Assembly: GCA_001770815.1 (NCBI GenBank)
Contig: MESD01000117.1
Location: 1-44,531 of the forward strand
Direction: 5' to 3'
Source of the DNA: Burkholderiales bacterium RIFCSPHIGHO2_12_FULL_69_20
GTDB taxonomy: Bacteria; Pseudomonadota; Gammaproteobacteria; Burkholderiales; Burkholderiaceae_C
DNA: 44,531 nt
Shown: in pieces, positions 1 to 10,092 of the stretch
How positions within the stretch are numbered: the first letter of the stretch is position 1
Layout: each line of letters starts with the position of its first letter
Made by a program: the position numbers and the translations under genes
Notes under the pieces: generated by a model
Told to the model about the DNA's origin: nothing
What the model saw: only the letters and a program-made list of their open reading frames with translations
The model's database searches: none

Positions 1-833
1 TCGTCGTCGAGCCGGGCATTGACCTGCGGAAACTCGGCCACCGCCAGCACGATGGCGCGCATCAGCAGTGGCAGCAGCGTCAGCCGCCCGCGCTCGACAC
101 CCCACTTCGCATTCAGCGCGGCGCGCAGCGCCTCGACCTCGGTGACGTCGATCTCTTCGACATAGCTGAAGTGCGGGATGCGGCGTTTGGATTCGAGCAT
201 CTGCACGGCGATGCGCCGGCGCAGGCCGATCACCGGGATGGCCTGTTCGTCGTGGCGCTTGACGCCCACGGCGGGCGTGGACGCGGGCGCGCTGGCGCTT
301 CGTGCGCCGCCGGCGACGACGAAGGCGTCCAGGTCGGCCTGCAGGATGCGGCCGCCGGGGCCGCTGGGGGTGACGTTCTTCAGTTCGATGCCCAGCTCCC
401 AGGCCCGCCGGCGCAGCGCGGGCGAGGCGATCGGGCGATCGGCCGAGGTGCGCGCCGGCGGTGCATCGGCGCGGGCCAGCGGCGCCGCGGTCGCCACCAC
501 GGCAGCCGGTGGTGCAACCAGGGTGGCCGCCTGTGCGGGTGCCGTTGCCTGCGGTGCGCTGGCCATCGGTGCCGGTGCCGGTGCCGCGTCAGCCGTCTCG
601 ATGCGGATCAGCTCGGCCCCCACCGCCAGCATCTGCCCGACCGCACCGCCCAGCGCCAGCACGCGGCCGGCCACCGGCGACGGGATCTCGACGCTGGCCT
701 TGTCGGTCATCACGTCGGCCAGGGCCTGGTCTTCGGCCACGGCGTCGCCGGGCTGCACAAACCAGGCCACCAGCTCGACCTCGGCGATGCCTTCGCCGAC
801 ATCGGGCACCTTGATCACGCGGGTGCTGCTCAT
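1..833 (-). CDS. bkdB: Branched-chain 2-oxoacid dehydrogenase E2 (dihydrolipoamide acyltransferase), N-terminal part
   Basis: This is the E2 core of the 2-oxoacid dehydrogenase complex, which moves the acyl group from E1 through lipoamide to CoA. 277 codons are visible; the C-terminus lies beyond the left edge. A lipoyl domain covers about residues 1-80, with the lipoyl lysine at K45 in DVMTDKASVEI. An Ala/Pro-rich linker follows to about 130, then the E3/E1-binding domain (about 135-172, ASPALRRRAWELGIEL...GGRI). The catalytic domain starts near 198 (IPVIGLRRRIA, RIPHFSYVEEID). The ATG directly abuts the bkdA2 stop (TAGATG), so the two are translated together. The expected HxxxDG active site would lie outside the window. 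The E1 neighbours argue for a branched-chain rather than a pyruvate complex; the exact substrate is inferred. Confidence 0.85.
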   Translation of the reverse strand, partial: MSSTRVIKVPDVGEGIAEVELVAWFVQPGDAVAEDQALADVMTDKASVEIPSPVAGRVLALGGAVGQMLAVGAELIRIETADAAPAPAPMASAPQATAPAQAATLVAPPAAVVATAAPLARADAPPARTSADRPIASPALRRRAWELGIELKNVTPSGPGGRILQADLDAFVVAGGARSASAPASTPAVGVKRHDEQAIPVIGLRRRIAVQMLESKRRIPHFSYVEEIDVTEVEALRAALNAKWGVERGRLTLLPLLMRAIVLAVAEFPQVNARLDD

Positions 834-1847
834 CTAGTTCTCCGTCGCACGCCGAAGCGCGGCGGCCACGCGCGCCGGGCCGGGGAAGTAGGCCCATTCC
901 AGCGCGTGGGGGTAGGGCGTGTCCCAGCCGGTCACGCGTTCGATCGGTGCCTCCAGGTGGTAGAAGCAGTGCTCCTGCACCAGCGCCGCCAGCTCGGCGC
1001 CGAAGCCGCTGGTGCGCGTAGCCTCGTGCACGATGACGCAGCGCCCGGTTTTCTTCACCGAGGTCACGATCGAATCCAGGTCCAGCGGCCACAGGCAACG
1101 CAGGTCGATGATCTCGGCATCGATGCCGGTCTCGGCCGCCGCCGCCTCGCTGACGTAGACCATCGTGCCGTAGGTCAGCACCGTCACCGCGGCGCCGGGG
1201 AGGAACAGCGCCGCGCTGTCCAGCGGCACGCTGTAGTGGCCCTCGGGCACCTCGCCCAGCGCATGCTGCGACCAGGGCACCACCGGCCGCTCGTGGTGGC
1301 CGTCGAAGGGGCCGTTGTACAGGCGCTTGGGCTCGAGAAAGATCACCGGATCGTCGTTCTCGATCGACGCGATCAGCAGGCCCTTGGCGTCGTAGGGGTT
1401 GCTGGGCATCACCGTGCGCAGCCCGCACACATGGGTGAACAGCGCCTCGGGGCTCTGGCTGTGCGTCTGCCCGCCGTAGATGCCGCCGCCGCAGGGCATG
1501 CGGATGGTGATCGGCGCGGTGAAGTCGCCGGCCGAGCGGTAGCGCAGCCGCGCCGCCTCGGACACGATCTGGTCGGACGCGGGGTAGAAGTAGTCGGCGA
1601 ACTGCACCTCCACCACCGGGCGCAGGCCGTAGGCGGCCATGCCGATGGCCGAGCCGACGATGCCGCCTTCGGAGATCGGCGCGTCGAACACGCGGTGCTT
1701 GCCGTATCGGGCCTGCAGTCCCTCGGTGCAGCGGAACACGCCGCCGAAGTAGCCGACGTCCTGGCCGTAGATCACGACGTCGGGGTCGCGCTCGAGCATC
1801 ACGTCCATCGCCGAGCGCAGGGCCTGGATCATGGTCATGCGGGCCAT
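834..1847 (-). CDS. bkdA2: Branched-chain 2-oxoacid dehydrogenase E1 beta subunit
   Basis: The 337-aa beta half of the heterotetrameric E1 decarboxylase uses thiamine diphosphate to decarboxylate the oxo acids of Val, Leu and Ile. The N-terminus MARMTMIQALRSAMDV and the blocks GQDVGYFGGVF, EGGIVGSAIGMAAYG and EVQFADYFYPASDQ are typical of the family, and the length is normal. The ATG at 1847 is preceded by AAGGAGG, which lies in the end of bkdA1. Only one base separates the bkdA1 stop from this start. A longer in-frame opening upstream overlaps bkdA1 and lacks family similarity, so it was not used. It is the middle gene of bkdA1-bkdA2-bkdB. Confidence 0.9.
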   Translation of the reverse strand: MARMTMIQALRSAMDVMLERDPDVVIYGQDVGYFGGVFRCTEGLQARYGKHRVFDAPISEGGIVGSAIGMAAYGLRPVVEVQFADYFYPASDQIVSEAARLRYRSAGDFTAPITIRMPCGGGIYGGQTHSQSPEALFTHVCGLRTVMPSNPYDAKGLLIASIENDDPVIFLEPKRLYNGPFDGHHERPVVPWSQHALGEVPEGHYSVPLDSAALFLPGAAVTVLTYGTMVYVSEAAAAETGIDAEIIDLRCLWPLDLDSIVTSVKKTGRCVIVHEATRTSGFGAELAALVQEHCFYHLEAPIERVTGWDTPYPHALEWAYFPGPARVAAALRRATEN

Positions 1848-1848
1848 G

Positions 1849-3180
<1,332 letters not shown>

Positions 3181-3191
3181 TCAAGGTCGCG

Positions 3192-4346
3192 CTACCAGTG
3201 GTTCCAGCGCGGCCACACCGTGGCGCTGCCGTCGGCGCCCAGCGCGTGGTAATGGTCGAACTGCGCGGCCGTGGCGCAGGCATGGTTGGGCAGCAAACGC
3301 AGCAAGGTGCCGACCGGGAACTGCGTGGTCAGATCGCCCAAAGTGCCGGCCGCCGTGGCGGCTTCGTTCGACAGGATGCCGTGCTCCTGGTTGGCGCCGC
3401 TCATGGTCCAGCCCGGCAGCATGCGGCCTGCGGCGTCGCAGACCTGGCCGTAGCCGTAGTCGTGCGCCTGGGCCTGCGTGCCGCGGTCGCGGCTCATCGC
3501 CATCCAGCCGGCATCCACCAGCACCCAGCCCTTGTCGAGCTGGTGGCCGATCACCGTGGCCAGCACGCTCAGCGCCACGTCGTTGGTGCTGCACACGCCC
3601 ACGTTGCACATCACCAGGTCCATGAAGACGTAGACGCCGGCGCGCACCTCGGTCACGCCGTCCAGCTGCCGCGCCGACAAGGCGGTGGGCGTGGAGCCGA
3701 CGCTGACCACGGGGCAGGGCAGGCCGGCTTCGCGCAGGCGCTGGGCGGCGCGCACGCACAGCGCACGCTCCTGCTCGGCGATGGCCGCCAGCGCCTCGGG
3801 CGTGCTGCACTGGTAGCTGGCACCGGCATGCGTCAGCACGCCGGTCAGCACCTGGCCGCCTTCGTGCAGCGCACGACCCACGGCCAGCAACTCGTCCGAT
3901 TCGGGCGGGATGCCCGAGCGGTGGCCGTCGGTGTCGATCTCGATCAGCACCTCGAAGGCCTCGCCCTGTGCGCGGCCAAACTCGGCGATCGCCCGCGCGC
4001 TGGTGCTGTTGTCGGTCAGGATCTTCAGCGCGCAGCCCTGGCGGCGCAGCGCCAGCACCTGGGCCAGCTTGGCCGGCGCAATGCCCACCGCGTAGGTGAT
4101 GTCGGTGATGCCGGTGGCAAAGCACTGCGCTGCTTCCTTCAGCGTGGACACCGTCACCCCGCGTGCGCCGGCGGCGATCTGCGCGGCCACCACCGGCGCG
4201 CACTTGCTGGTCTTGATGTGCGGTCGCAGCGCCACGCCCAGCGCCGTCAGCCGCTGCTGCATGTGCGCGATGTTGTGCTGCAGGCGCGCCAGGTCGACCA
4301 GCGCGGCAGGGGTTTCCAGGGTGGCCAGGGGGGAGGCGGTCGACAT
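3192..4346 (-). CDS. D-threonine aldolase / D-serine dehydratase-like PLP enzyme (DSD1 family)
   Basis: This 384-aa enzyme has the fold-type III alanine-racemase-like N-terminal barrel plus the D-serine-dehydratase-like C-terminal domain. Members cleave D-threonine and similar D-3-hydroxy amino acids, or deaminate D-serine, using PLP and a metal ion. The PLP lysine should be K45 in RPHIKTSK. The C-terminal metal ligands appear as H355-x-C357 in LPNHAC. The ATG at 4346 (MSTASPL) gives the normal family length; the open frame extends much farther upstream but only antisense to the desaturase gene. It is divergent from the desaturase and upstream of bkd on the same strand. The link to branched-chain catabolism is only positional. 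Whether it is an aldolase or a dehydratase cannot be decided from sequence. Confidence 0.85.
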   Translation of the reverse strand: MSTASPLATLETPAALVDLARLQHNIAHMQQRLTALGVALRPHIKTSKCAPVVAAQIAAGARGVTVSTLKEAAQCFATGITDITYAVGIAPAKLAQVLALRRQGCALKILTDNSTSARAIAEFGRAQGEAFEVLIEIDTDGHRSGIPPESDELLAVGRALHEGGQVLTGVLTHAGASYQCSTPEALAAIAEQERALCVRAAQRLREAGLPCPVVSVGSTPTALSARQLDGVTEVRAGVYVFMDLVMCNVGVCSTNDVALSVLATVIGHQLDKGWVLVDAGWMAMSRDRGTQAQAHDYGYGQVCDAAGRMLPGWTMSGANQEHGILSNEAATAAGTLGDLTTQFPVGTLLRLLPNHACATAAQFDHYHALGADGSATVWPRWNHW

Positions 4347-4445
4347 GATGGTGGGGTGCGGGGTGTCGGATCGAAGCCGTGATTGTGACCATCGCGCCTC
4401 ACAATGCCGAGGTCTGCCGCGCTGCCCTACCGAACCCGCCCGCCC

Positions 4446-5378
4446 ATGGCCGTTGCCCCCCGCGCCCGCCCCGAAGACTTCTTCACGCCCGCCCAGTGGA
4501 CGGCGCTGACCGCGCGTTCGCCCTGGCGCGGCCTGTGGCTGGTGGCGCATGCCTGGGGCGTGATCGCGCTGGCGATGGCCGTCGGTGTGCGCTGGCCGCT
4601 GCTGATCCCGTTGTGCGTGATGGTGATCGGCACGCGTCAGCTGGGCCTGTTCATCCTGATGCACGACGCCGCGCATGGCCTGCTGCACCCGAACCGGCGA
4701 CTCAACGACGTGGTGGCTTACTGGCTGTGCTCGTCCACGCTGCGCGACTACCGGCCCTACCACCTGCAGCACCACCGTTACGTGCAGCAGGCCGAAGACC
4801 CGGACCTGGTGCTGTCGGCGCCGTTCCCGATCAGCCGGGCGTCGCTGTGGCGCAAGCTGGTGCGTGACCTGTCGGGGCAGACCTTCTTCAAGCAGCGGCT
4901 TGCACCGCTGCTGGCCCGGTGGAAGTCCGGGGCCGCCGGGGCTACCACCGCCGGTGCGCTGCAGCGCAATACGCAAGAGGTGGCGCGCGACCGGCGTTTC
5001 TGGATCGGCAATGCGCTGGGCCTGGCGGTGTTCACCGCGGCGGGGTTCTGGTGGGTGTGGCTGACCCTGTGGCTGCTGCCGATGGTGTGCTGGTTGCCCA
5101 TGGTCTTTCGCATCCGCAACATCGCCGAGCATGCGCTGGTGGGGGTGAACCAGGCCGATCCGCTGCGACAGGCGCGCACCACGTTGGCCGGCTGGGTCGA
5201 GCGTGCGCTGCTGGCGCCGTACTGGGTCAACTTCCACAACGAGCACCATTTGTTCACCCAGCTGCCCTGCTGGCAGCTGCCGCGCGCGCATGCGCTGCTG
5301 CGCGCGGCCGGCACCACCCGGCGCATGGAGGTGCAGCCGGGCTACCTCAGCGTGCTGCGGTTGGCCACGGCGGGCTGA
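4446..5378 (+). CDS. Membrane fatty acid desaturase family protein
   Basis: This 310-aa di-iron integral-membrane desaturase or hydroxylase-like protein would introduce a double bond or hydroxyl into an acyl or lipid chain. The three histidine boxes are clear: HDAAH (73-77), HLQHH (106-110) and NEHHLF (from 265). Hydrophobic pairs lie around residues 29-70 and 180-215. An in-frame ATG at 4404 would add 14 residues, but that segment (MPRSAALPYRTRPP) does not look like family sequence. Neither start has a good ribosome site, so the start is uncertain. Its 3' end overlaps the convergent LysR gene by 37 bp. The substrate is unknown. Confidence 0.85.
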   Translation: MAVAPRARPEDFFTPAQWTALTARSPWRGLWLVAHAWGVIALAMAVGVRWPLLIPLCVMVIGTRQLGLFILMHDAAHGLLHPNRRLNDVVAYWLCSSTLRDYRPYHLQHHRYVQQAEDPDLVLSAPFPISRASLWRKLVRDLSGQTFFKQRLAPLLARWKSGAAGATTAGALQRNTQEVARDRRFWIGNALGLAVFTAAGFWWVWLTLWLLPMVCWLPMVFRIRNIAEHALVGVNQADPLRQARTTLAGWVERALLAPYWVNFHNEHHLFTQLPCWQLPRAHALLRAAGTTRRMEVQPGYLSVLRLATAG

Positions 5379-6331
5379 GCCGCGCCCGGGCTGTCCGACA
5401 GCGGCACGATGGCCTGCCGCACCAGGCCCGGTATCAGACCGGCCACGGTTCTGGCCGCCAGCGTGAACGGGTGCTGGCTGCTGGTGGCCAGCACCACCTG
5501 CTGGCGCAGCGCGCGCTCGGCCAGCGGCACGGCCGCCAGGGTGCCGGCGGCCAGTTCGTCGGCCACCGCATGGCGCGGCAACAGGCTGGCGCAGTCGTGG
5601 TCCTGCAGCAGGCGCTTGATGATCCCCGACGAGCCGGCCTCGACCATCAGCTGCAAGCGCAGGCCGGCGCGTTGGGCCTGCTCGTCGAGCACGGTGCGCA
5701 GCGCATTGGGCGGCAGCGGCAGCACCAGCGGCAAGCCGTCCAGCGCGGCCAGCCGGGTGCCAAAGGGTGGCCGGCCCGACCCGTTGCCCAACGCGCGCGC
5801 CAGCACCGCGGGCCGACCCACCACGCACATCGGCGTGTCGAACAGCGTGCGGTAGTGGTTGGGCCCCTGCGTCCGGTAGCGATTGACGACGGCCAGGTCG
5901 ACCCGGCCCTCGGCCAGCGCGGTTTCCAGGTCGCCGCTGTAGCCTTCACGCACCCGCAGCTGCAGCGTCGGTCGCTGTGGCGCCAGCGCCGTCCACAGCG
6001 CGCTGGCCAGGCGGCCCGCCAGTGACGGCACCAGCCCCAGCGTGACCGGCCCGCCCGGTGCGCCGGCGCGCTCGCGCGTGGTCTGGGTCAGCATGTCGGC
6101 GTCGGCCAGCAGGGCCTGCAGCCGCGGCAGTGCGTCGGCCGCCAGTTCGGTGGGCGACACCCCGCGGCCGGTGCGGTGAAACAGCGCGCCCCCCAGCGCG
6201 GCCTCCACTTCAGCCAGGTGCCGGCTGGCAGCCGACTGGGCGATGCCCAGTGCCACCGCGGCGCGGCTGAGGCTGCCGCTGCGCGCCACCGCGACGACGG
6301 TGCGCAGCGCGCGCAGGTTGAGATCGGTCAT
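5342..6331 (-). CDS. LysR-family transcriptional regulator
   Basis: A 329-aa LysR-type regulator. Residues 1-60 form the winged helix-turn-helix (ALRTVVAVARSGSLSRAAVALGIAQSAASRHLAEVE). The rest is the periplasmic-binding-like effector domain, starting near residue 93. It is transcribed divergently from the CoA-transferase operon at 6440, the usual arrangement for a LysR regulator and its target. A perfect palindrome lies 10 bases upstream of its start codon. The C-terminal 12 codons overlap the convergent desaturase gene. The ligand is unknown; an acyl-CoA or the substrate taken up by the Bug receptor is a reasonable guess from context. Confidence 0.9.
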   Translation of the reverse strand: MTDLNLRALRTVVAVARSGSLSRAAVALGIAQSAASRHLAEVEAALGGALFHRTGRGVSPTELAADALPRLQALLADADMLTQTTRERAGAPGGPVTLGLVPSLAGRLASALWTALAPQRPTLQLRVREGYSGDLETALAEGRVDLAVVNRYRTQGPNHYRTLFDTPMCVVGRPAVLARALGNGSGRPPFGTRLAALDGLPLVLPLPPNALRTVLDEQAQRAGLRLQLMVEAGSSGIIKRLLQDHDCASLLPRHAVADELAAGTLAAVPLAERALRQQVVLATSSQHPFTLAARTVAGLIPGLVRQAIVPLSDSPGAAQPAVANRSTLR

Positions 6332-6340
6332 GCGATTCCT

Positions 6341-6355
6341 GGATAACTGTTATCC
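6341..6355. promoter_or_regulatory. Perfect palindrome, probable LysR operator
   Basis: GGATAACTGTTATCC is a perfect 7-1-7 inverted repeat. It lies in the 108-bp gap between the divergent LysR gene (start 6331) and the CoA-transferase gene (start 6440), next to the LysR start, where an autoregulatory site is expected. It is the most AT-rich spot in this gap. The assignment as operator is inferred from position and symmetry. Confidence 0.55.
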
Positions 6356-6439
6356 GACATCAGCGTAACGCCTGCGGCGACTTCTGACTACAGTGGACCG
6401 GCAGGCGCCCACCAGCAGGTGCCGCAGGAGACCAAGCCG

Positions 6440-7636
6440 ATGGCCGGACCCCTCACCGGGCTGCGTGTGCTCGACATCGCCACCATCATCGCCGGGCCTT
6501 CGGCCGCGTCGTTGCTGGCCGACTACGGCGCCGACGTGCTCAAGGTCGAACTGCCCGGTGCCGGTGATGGTGCGCGCGGCTTTCCGCCGCACAAGGACGG
6601 CAAGCCGCTGTGGTGGAAGGTGACCAACCGGGGCAAGCGCTTCATCACGCTCGACCTGCGCCGCCCCGAGGGCGCGGCCCTGCTGCTGCGGCTGCTGCCG
6701 CGCTTTGACGTGCTGGTGGAGAACTTCCGCCCCGGCACGCTGGATGGCTGGGGGCTGGACCGCGACACGCTGTGGCAGGCCCGCCCGCGGCTGGTGATCC
6801 TGCGGGTCAGCGGCTTCGGCCAGACCGGGCCCTACCGCGATCGCCCCGGCTTTGCGCGGGTGTTCGAGGCCATGGGCGGGCTGACCCACCTTACCGGCGA
6901 GCCGGACGGCGAGCCCATGCATGCCGGCTACCCGGTGGCCGACAACGTGGGCGGGCTGTTCGGTGCGCTGGGCGTGATGGCCGCGCTGTGGAAGCGGGCC
7001 CGGGAGCCCGACGCACCGGGCGAGGAGATCGACCTGTCGCTGGTCGAATCCACCTTCAAGCTGCTGGAGTTCCTGCCCATCGAATACCAGCAGCTGGGCC
7101 GGGTGCGCCAGCGCTCGGGCAATGCCAGCCAGTACTCGGCGCCGTCGGCGCTGTTCATCACGCAGGACGGGCACTGGGTGTCGCTGGCCGGCAGCACCGC
7201 CGCGCTGTTCGCCGCCAACTGCCGCGCCGTCGGTCGGCCCGAGCTGGGCGATGACCCGCGCTTTGCCAACAACACGCTGCGGGTGCAGCACGCCGCCGAG
7301 CTGAACGCGCTGTTCGGCCACTGGATCGCGCAGCGTCCGCTGGCCCAGGTGCTGGCCAGCTTCGACGCGGCCGGGGGCACCATCGCCCCGGTCTATGGCA
7401 TCGACCAGATCGCCGCCGATCCGCAGATGGTGGCCCGCGGCGCGATCTGCGACGTGCCCGATGATGATTTCGGCAGCGTTCAGATGGCCACCGTGGTGCC
7501 CCGCTTTGCCAACGACCCCTGCGCCATCCGCCACAGCGGCGGCGCACTGGGCCAGGACAACGACCGCGTCTACCGCGACGAGCTGGGGCTGGACGAGGCC
7601 GAGTTGCAGCGCCTGCGCGAACGCGGCACGGTCTGA
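6440..7636 (+). CDS. CaiB/BaiF (type III) CoA transferase
   Basis: This 398-aa family III CoA transferase moves CoA between carboxylic acids. N-terminal MAGPLTGLRVLDIATIIAGP and LLADYGADVLKVE are family hallmarks. The catalytic aspartate is D168 in ADNVGGLFGALG, matching Asp169 of formyl-CoA transferase. The ATG at 6440 has GGAG nine bases upstream; an in-frame ATG 21 bases earlier lacks this spacing. It is the first gene of an operon with an acyl-CoA dehydrogenase, a flavin monooxygenase and a Bug receptor. It probably activates the imported acid as a CoA thioester. The donor and acceptor acids are unknown. Control by the divergent LysR protein is likely. Confidence 0.9.
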   Translation: MAGPLTGLRVLDIATIIAGPSAASLLADYGADVLKVELPGAGDGARGFPPHKDGKPLWWKVTNRGKRFITLDLRRPEGAALLLRLLPRFDVLVENFRPGTLDGWGLDRDTLWQARPRLVILRVSGFGQTGPYRDRPGFARVFEAMGGLTHLTGEPDGEPMHAGYPVADNVGGLFGALGVMAALWKRAREPDAPGEEIDLSLVESTFKLLEFLPIEYQQLGRVRQRSGNASQYSAPSALFITQDGHWVSLAGSTAALFAANCRAVGRPELGDDPRFANNTLRVQHAAELNALFGHWIAQRPLAQVLASFDAAGGTIAPVYGIDQIAADPQMVARGAICDVPDDDFGSVQMATVVPRFANDPCAIRHSGGALGQDNDRVYRDELGLDEAELQRLRERGTV

Positions 7637-7676
7637 TCCGCGCACCGCACCACCGCACCACCGCCCGGAGACCCGC

Positions 7677-8957
7677 ATGCCCTTGACCGCCGACGCCCAC
7701 CCCCTCGTTCAGCTGGTGCCGACCGAGCAGGCGCTGCTGCAGCGTGTGCGCCAACTGGTGGCCGAGCAGATCGGCCCCGACGCCGACCGCGTGGCGCAGC
7801 AAGACGAGTTCGCCTGGGACACCTTCCGCCTGCTGGCGCGCGAAGGCGTGATCGCCACCGCCTTTCCCCGTGCCTGGGGCGGCAGCGATGCCACGACGCT
7901 GCTGCGCGTGCGCATCATCGAGGAGCTGGCCAGCGTTTGCAGCACCGCAGCGTCGATCATCACTGGCACCGACCTGTCGTCGCGGCCCATCGTCGCTGGC
8001 GGCAGCGCGGCGCTGAAGGACGCGCTGCTGCCCGATCTGGCCTCGGGCGCGAAGCAGGCGGCCTTTGCGCTGACCGAGCCCGGCGCCGGCAGCGACGTGG
8101 CGCGCCTGGCCTGCCATTACCGCGATGCGCCCGACGGCGGCGTGCTGATCAGTGGCCGGAAGAAGTTCATCACCCGCGCCAGCACGGCCGACGTGTTCGT
8201 GGCCGTGGCCCGGCGCGAGGGCGGGCCCGCCGGCGCCAAGGGCCTGACCGCCTTCGTGGTGCCGCGCCACGCAGCGGGCGTGTCGGTGTCGGCCCACATC
8301 CCCAAGCTGGGCTGGAACGGCGTGCCGATCTCGATGGTGGATTTCGACGGCGTGGCCGTGCCCGCCGATCACCGCCTGGGCGACGAAGGCCGCGGCATGG
8401 CGCTGGCGCAGGACACGCTGCTGCGCGCGCGCATCGGCCATGCCGCCATCGCCCTGGGCCGCATGCGCGGCGCGCTGCAGATCGCCACGCAGTACGCCAA
8501 TCAGCGCCAGGTGTTCGGCCAGGCGGTGGGCGCGCATCAGGGCATCCAGTGGATGGTTGGCAGCATGGCCGCCACGCTGGAGGCCAGCCGCTGCCTGGTC
8601 TACGCCACCGCGATGCGCTACGACGCCGCGATGGCCGACCCGGCCGGCCCACCGGTGGGCGCTGCGCTGGCCAGCCTGGCCACCCATGCGTCGATCGCCA
8701 AGATGCAGGTCACCGACCAATGCATGCGCATGGTGGTGGATTGCCTGCAGCTGATGGGCGGCAACGGCTACCTGAAGGCCTTCCCGATGGAGCGCTTCCT
8801 GCGCGACGCCAAGATGAACCAGATCGGCGAGGGCACCAGCGAGATCCACAAGGGTCTGATCGGTCGCCATGTGCTGGGTCAGGCCGCGGCGATGGCCCGC
8901 CACCCCTGCCTGGACTTCGAGCCCGATCTGTTCTGCGGCGAAGGGGCCGGCGCATGA
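7677..8957 (+). CDS. Acyl-CoA dehydrogenase
   Basis: A 426-aa FAD enzyme that introduces an alpha-beta double bond into an acyl-CoA. The FAD/substrate signature TEPGAGSD is at 133-140. The second family signature is LQLMGGNGYLKAFPMERFLRD (358-376). The catalytic glutamate is E385 in IGEGTSEI, so the active site is intact. CCCGGAG lies just upstream of the ATG at 7677. A longer in-frame opening overlaps the CoA-transferase gene and was rejected. It follows that gene by 40 bp and overlaps the next gene through ATGA at 8954, so translational coupling is likely. It would act on the CoA ester made by the preceding transferase. Confidence 0.9.
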   Translation: MPLTADAHPLVQLVPTEQALLQRVRQLVAEQIGPDADRVAQQDEFAWDTFRLLAREGVIATAFPRAWGGSDATTLLRVRIIEELASVCSTAASIITGTDLSSRPIVAGGSAALKDALLPDLASGAKQAAFALTEPGAGSDVARLACHYRDAPDGGVLISGRKKFITRASTADVFVAVARREGGPAGAKGLTAFVVPRHAAGVSVSAHIPKLGWNGVPISMVDFDGVAVPADHRLGDEGRGMALAQDTLLRARIGHAAIALGRMRGALQIATQYANQRQVFGQAVGAHQGIQWMVGSMAATLEASRCLVYATAMRYDAAMADPAGPPVGAALASLATHASIAKMQVTDQCMRMVVDCLQLMGGNGYLKAFPMERFLRDAKMNQIGEGTSEIHKGLIGRHVLGQAAAMARHPCLDFEPDLFCGEGAGA

Positions 8958-10051
8958 GCGGCGACGCGCTGTGCAATGCGCTGTGCCGGCGCCTGGGCAT
9001 CCGGGTGCCGATCTTCGGCCTGGCGCACCGCATCGAGGTGGCCGCGGCGATCTCGCGCGCCGGCGGCCTGGGCGTGTACGCCGCCGCGCGCGACGGCCCG
9101 GATGAGTTGGCCGGCAAGCTGAAGGCGCTGCGTGCGCTGTGCCCCGATCGCCCGGTGGGTGTCGATCTGCTGCTGCCCACGGCGCTGCCCGAGCACAGCA
9201 GCGCCGAGGCCGTGGCCGCCGCGGTGCCCGAAGGCCATCGCCAATGGGTGCAGGCGCTGGCCGAGCGCCACGCCGTGCCGCCGGCCACCCGGGGCAACTT
9301 CTTCTCGATGTACGTGCGCTCGCAGGCGCTGTTCAACGAGCAGGTGGAGGCCGCGGTGGCCAGCGGCGTCGAGGTGTTTGCCGCCGGCGTGGGCACGCCG
9401 CCCGCCGTGCTGGCACGCGCCAAGGCCGCCGGCCAGCACACCATCGCGCTGGTGGGCCACCCGCGGCATGCGCAGAAGGCGATCGCCGCCGGCGCCGACA
9501 TCCTGGTGGCCCAAGGCTACGACGCCGGCGGCCACACCGGCCCGATCGGCACCTACACGCTGGTGCCGCAGATCGTGGCGGCGGCGGGCGGGCGGCCGGT
9601 GATCGCCGCTGGCGGCATCGGTTGCGGTGCGCAGGTGGCCGCCGCGCTGGCGCTGGGTGCGCAGGGCGCCTGGCTGGGCACGCTGTGGCTGGGCACGCGC
9701 GAGCACGAACTGCCCGCCGCGCTGCAGGCCAAGCTGATCGCCGCGGCCAGCGACGACACCGTGATCACCCGCGCCCACAGTGGCAAGCCCTGCCGCGTGG
9801 TGCGCAGCGCCTTCAGCGACGCCTGGGACGAAGTCGGCGCGCCCGATCCCCTGCCCATGCCCTACCAGCAGGCGCTGACCGGCGCGCTGCTGGCGGCCGT
9901 CGAAGAACACGAAGTCGCGCCGCTGCTCTACGAGGCCGCCGGCCAGAGCGTGGCCTGGCTGCAGCAGATCGAGCCGGTGGCCTCGGTGATGGACCGGCTG
10001 CTGCGCGAAACCCGTCAGGCCCTCGAATCGATGCGGCCCTACCTGGCCTGA
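8954..10051 (+). CDS. Nitronate monooxygenase-like FMN protein (2-nitropropane dioxygenase family)
   Basis: A 365-aa TIM-barrel flavoprotein of the NPD family. Seen: PIFGLAHRIEVAAAISRAGGLG at the N-terminus, AQGYDAGGHTG (186-196, with the family His at 194) and the phosphate-binding loop VIAAGGIGCG (216-225). Characterised members oxidise alkyl nitronates, but many family members next to acyl-CoA genes have no proven nitronate role and related proteins act as enoyl reductases. Here, placed after an acyl-CoA dehydrogenase with an ATGA overlap, a role in acyl-CoA or ring oxidation is as likely as detoxification. The start is fixed by the overlap and by MSGDALCNALCRRLGIRVPIF. Confidence 0.8.
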   Translation: MSGDALCNALCRRLGIRVPIFGLAHRIEVAAAISRAGGLGVYAAARDGPDELAGKLKALRALCPDRPVGVDLLLPTALPEHSSAEAVAAAVPEGHRQWVQALAERHAVPPATRGNFFSMYVRSQALFNEQVEAAVASGVEVFAAGVGTPPAVLARAKAAGQHTIALVGHPRHAQKAIAAGADILVAQGYDAGGHTGPIGTYTLVPQIVAAAGGRPVIAAGGIGCGAQVAAALALGAQGAWLGTLWLGTREHELPAALQAKLIAAASDDTVITRAHSGKPCRVVRSAFSDAWDEVGAPDPLPMPYQQALTGALLAAVEEHEVAPLLYEAAGQSVAWLQQIEPVASVMDRLLRETRQALESMRPYLA

Positions 10052-10092
10052 ACCCTGCCCCCCACGACCAGCGCCACCCGAAGGAGACCACC

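Noticed and set aside
3192-5828. An 878-codon open frame on the minus strand
   Set aside because: Only the part from 4346 down resembles a protein family; the upstream part is antisense to the desaturase and LysR region, a by-product of high GC content.
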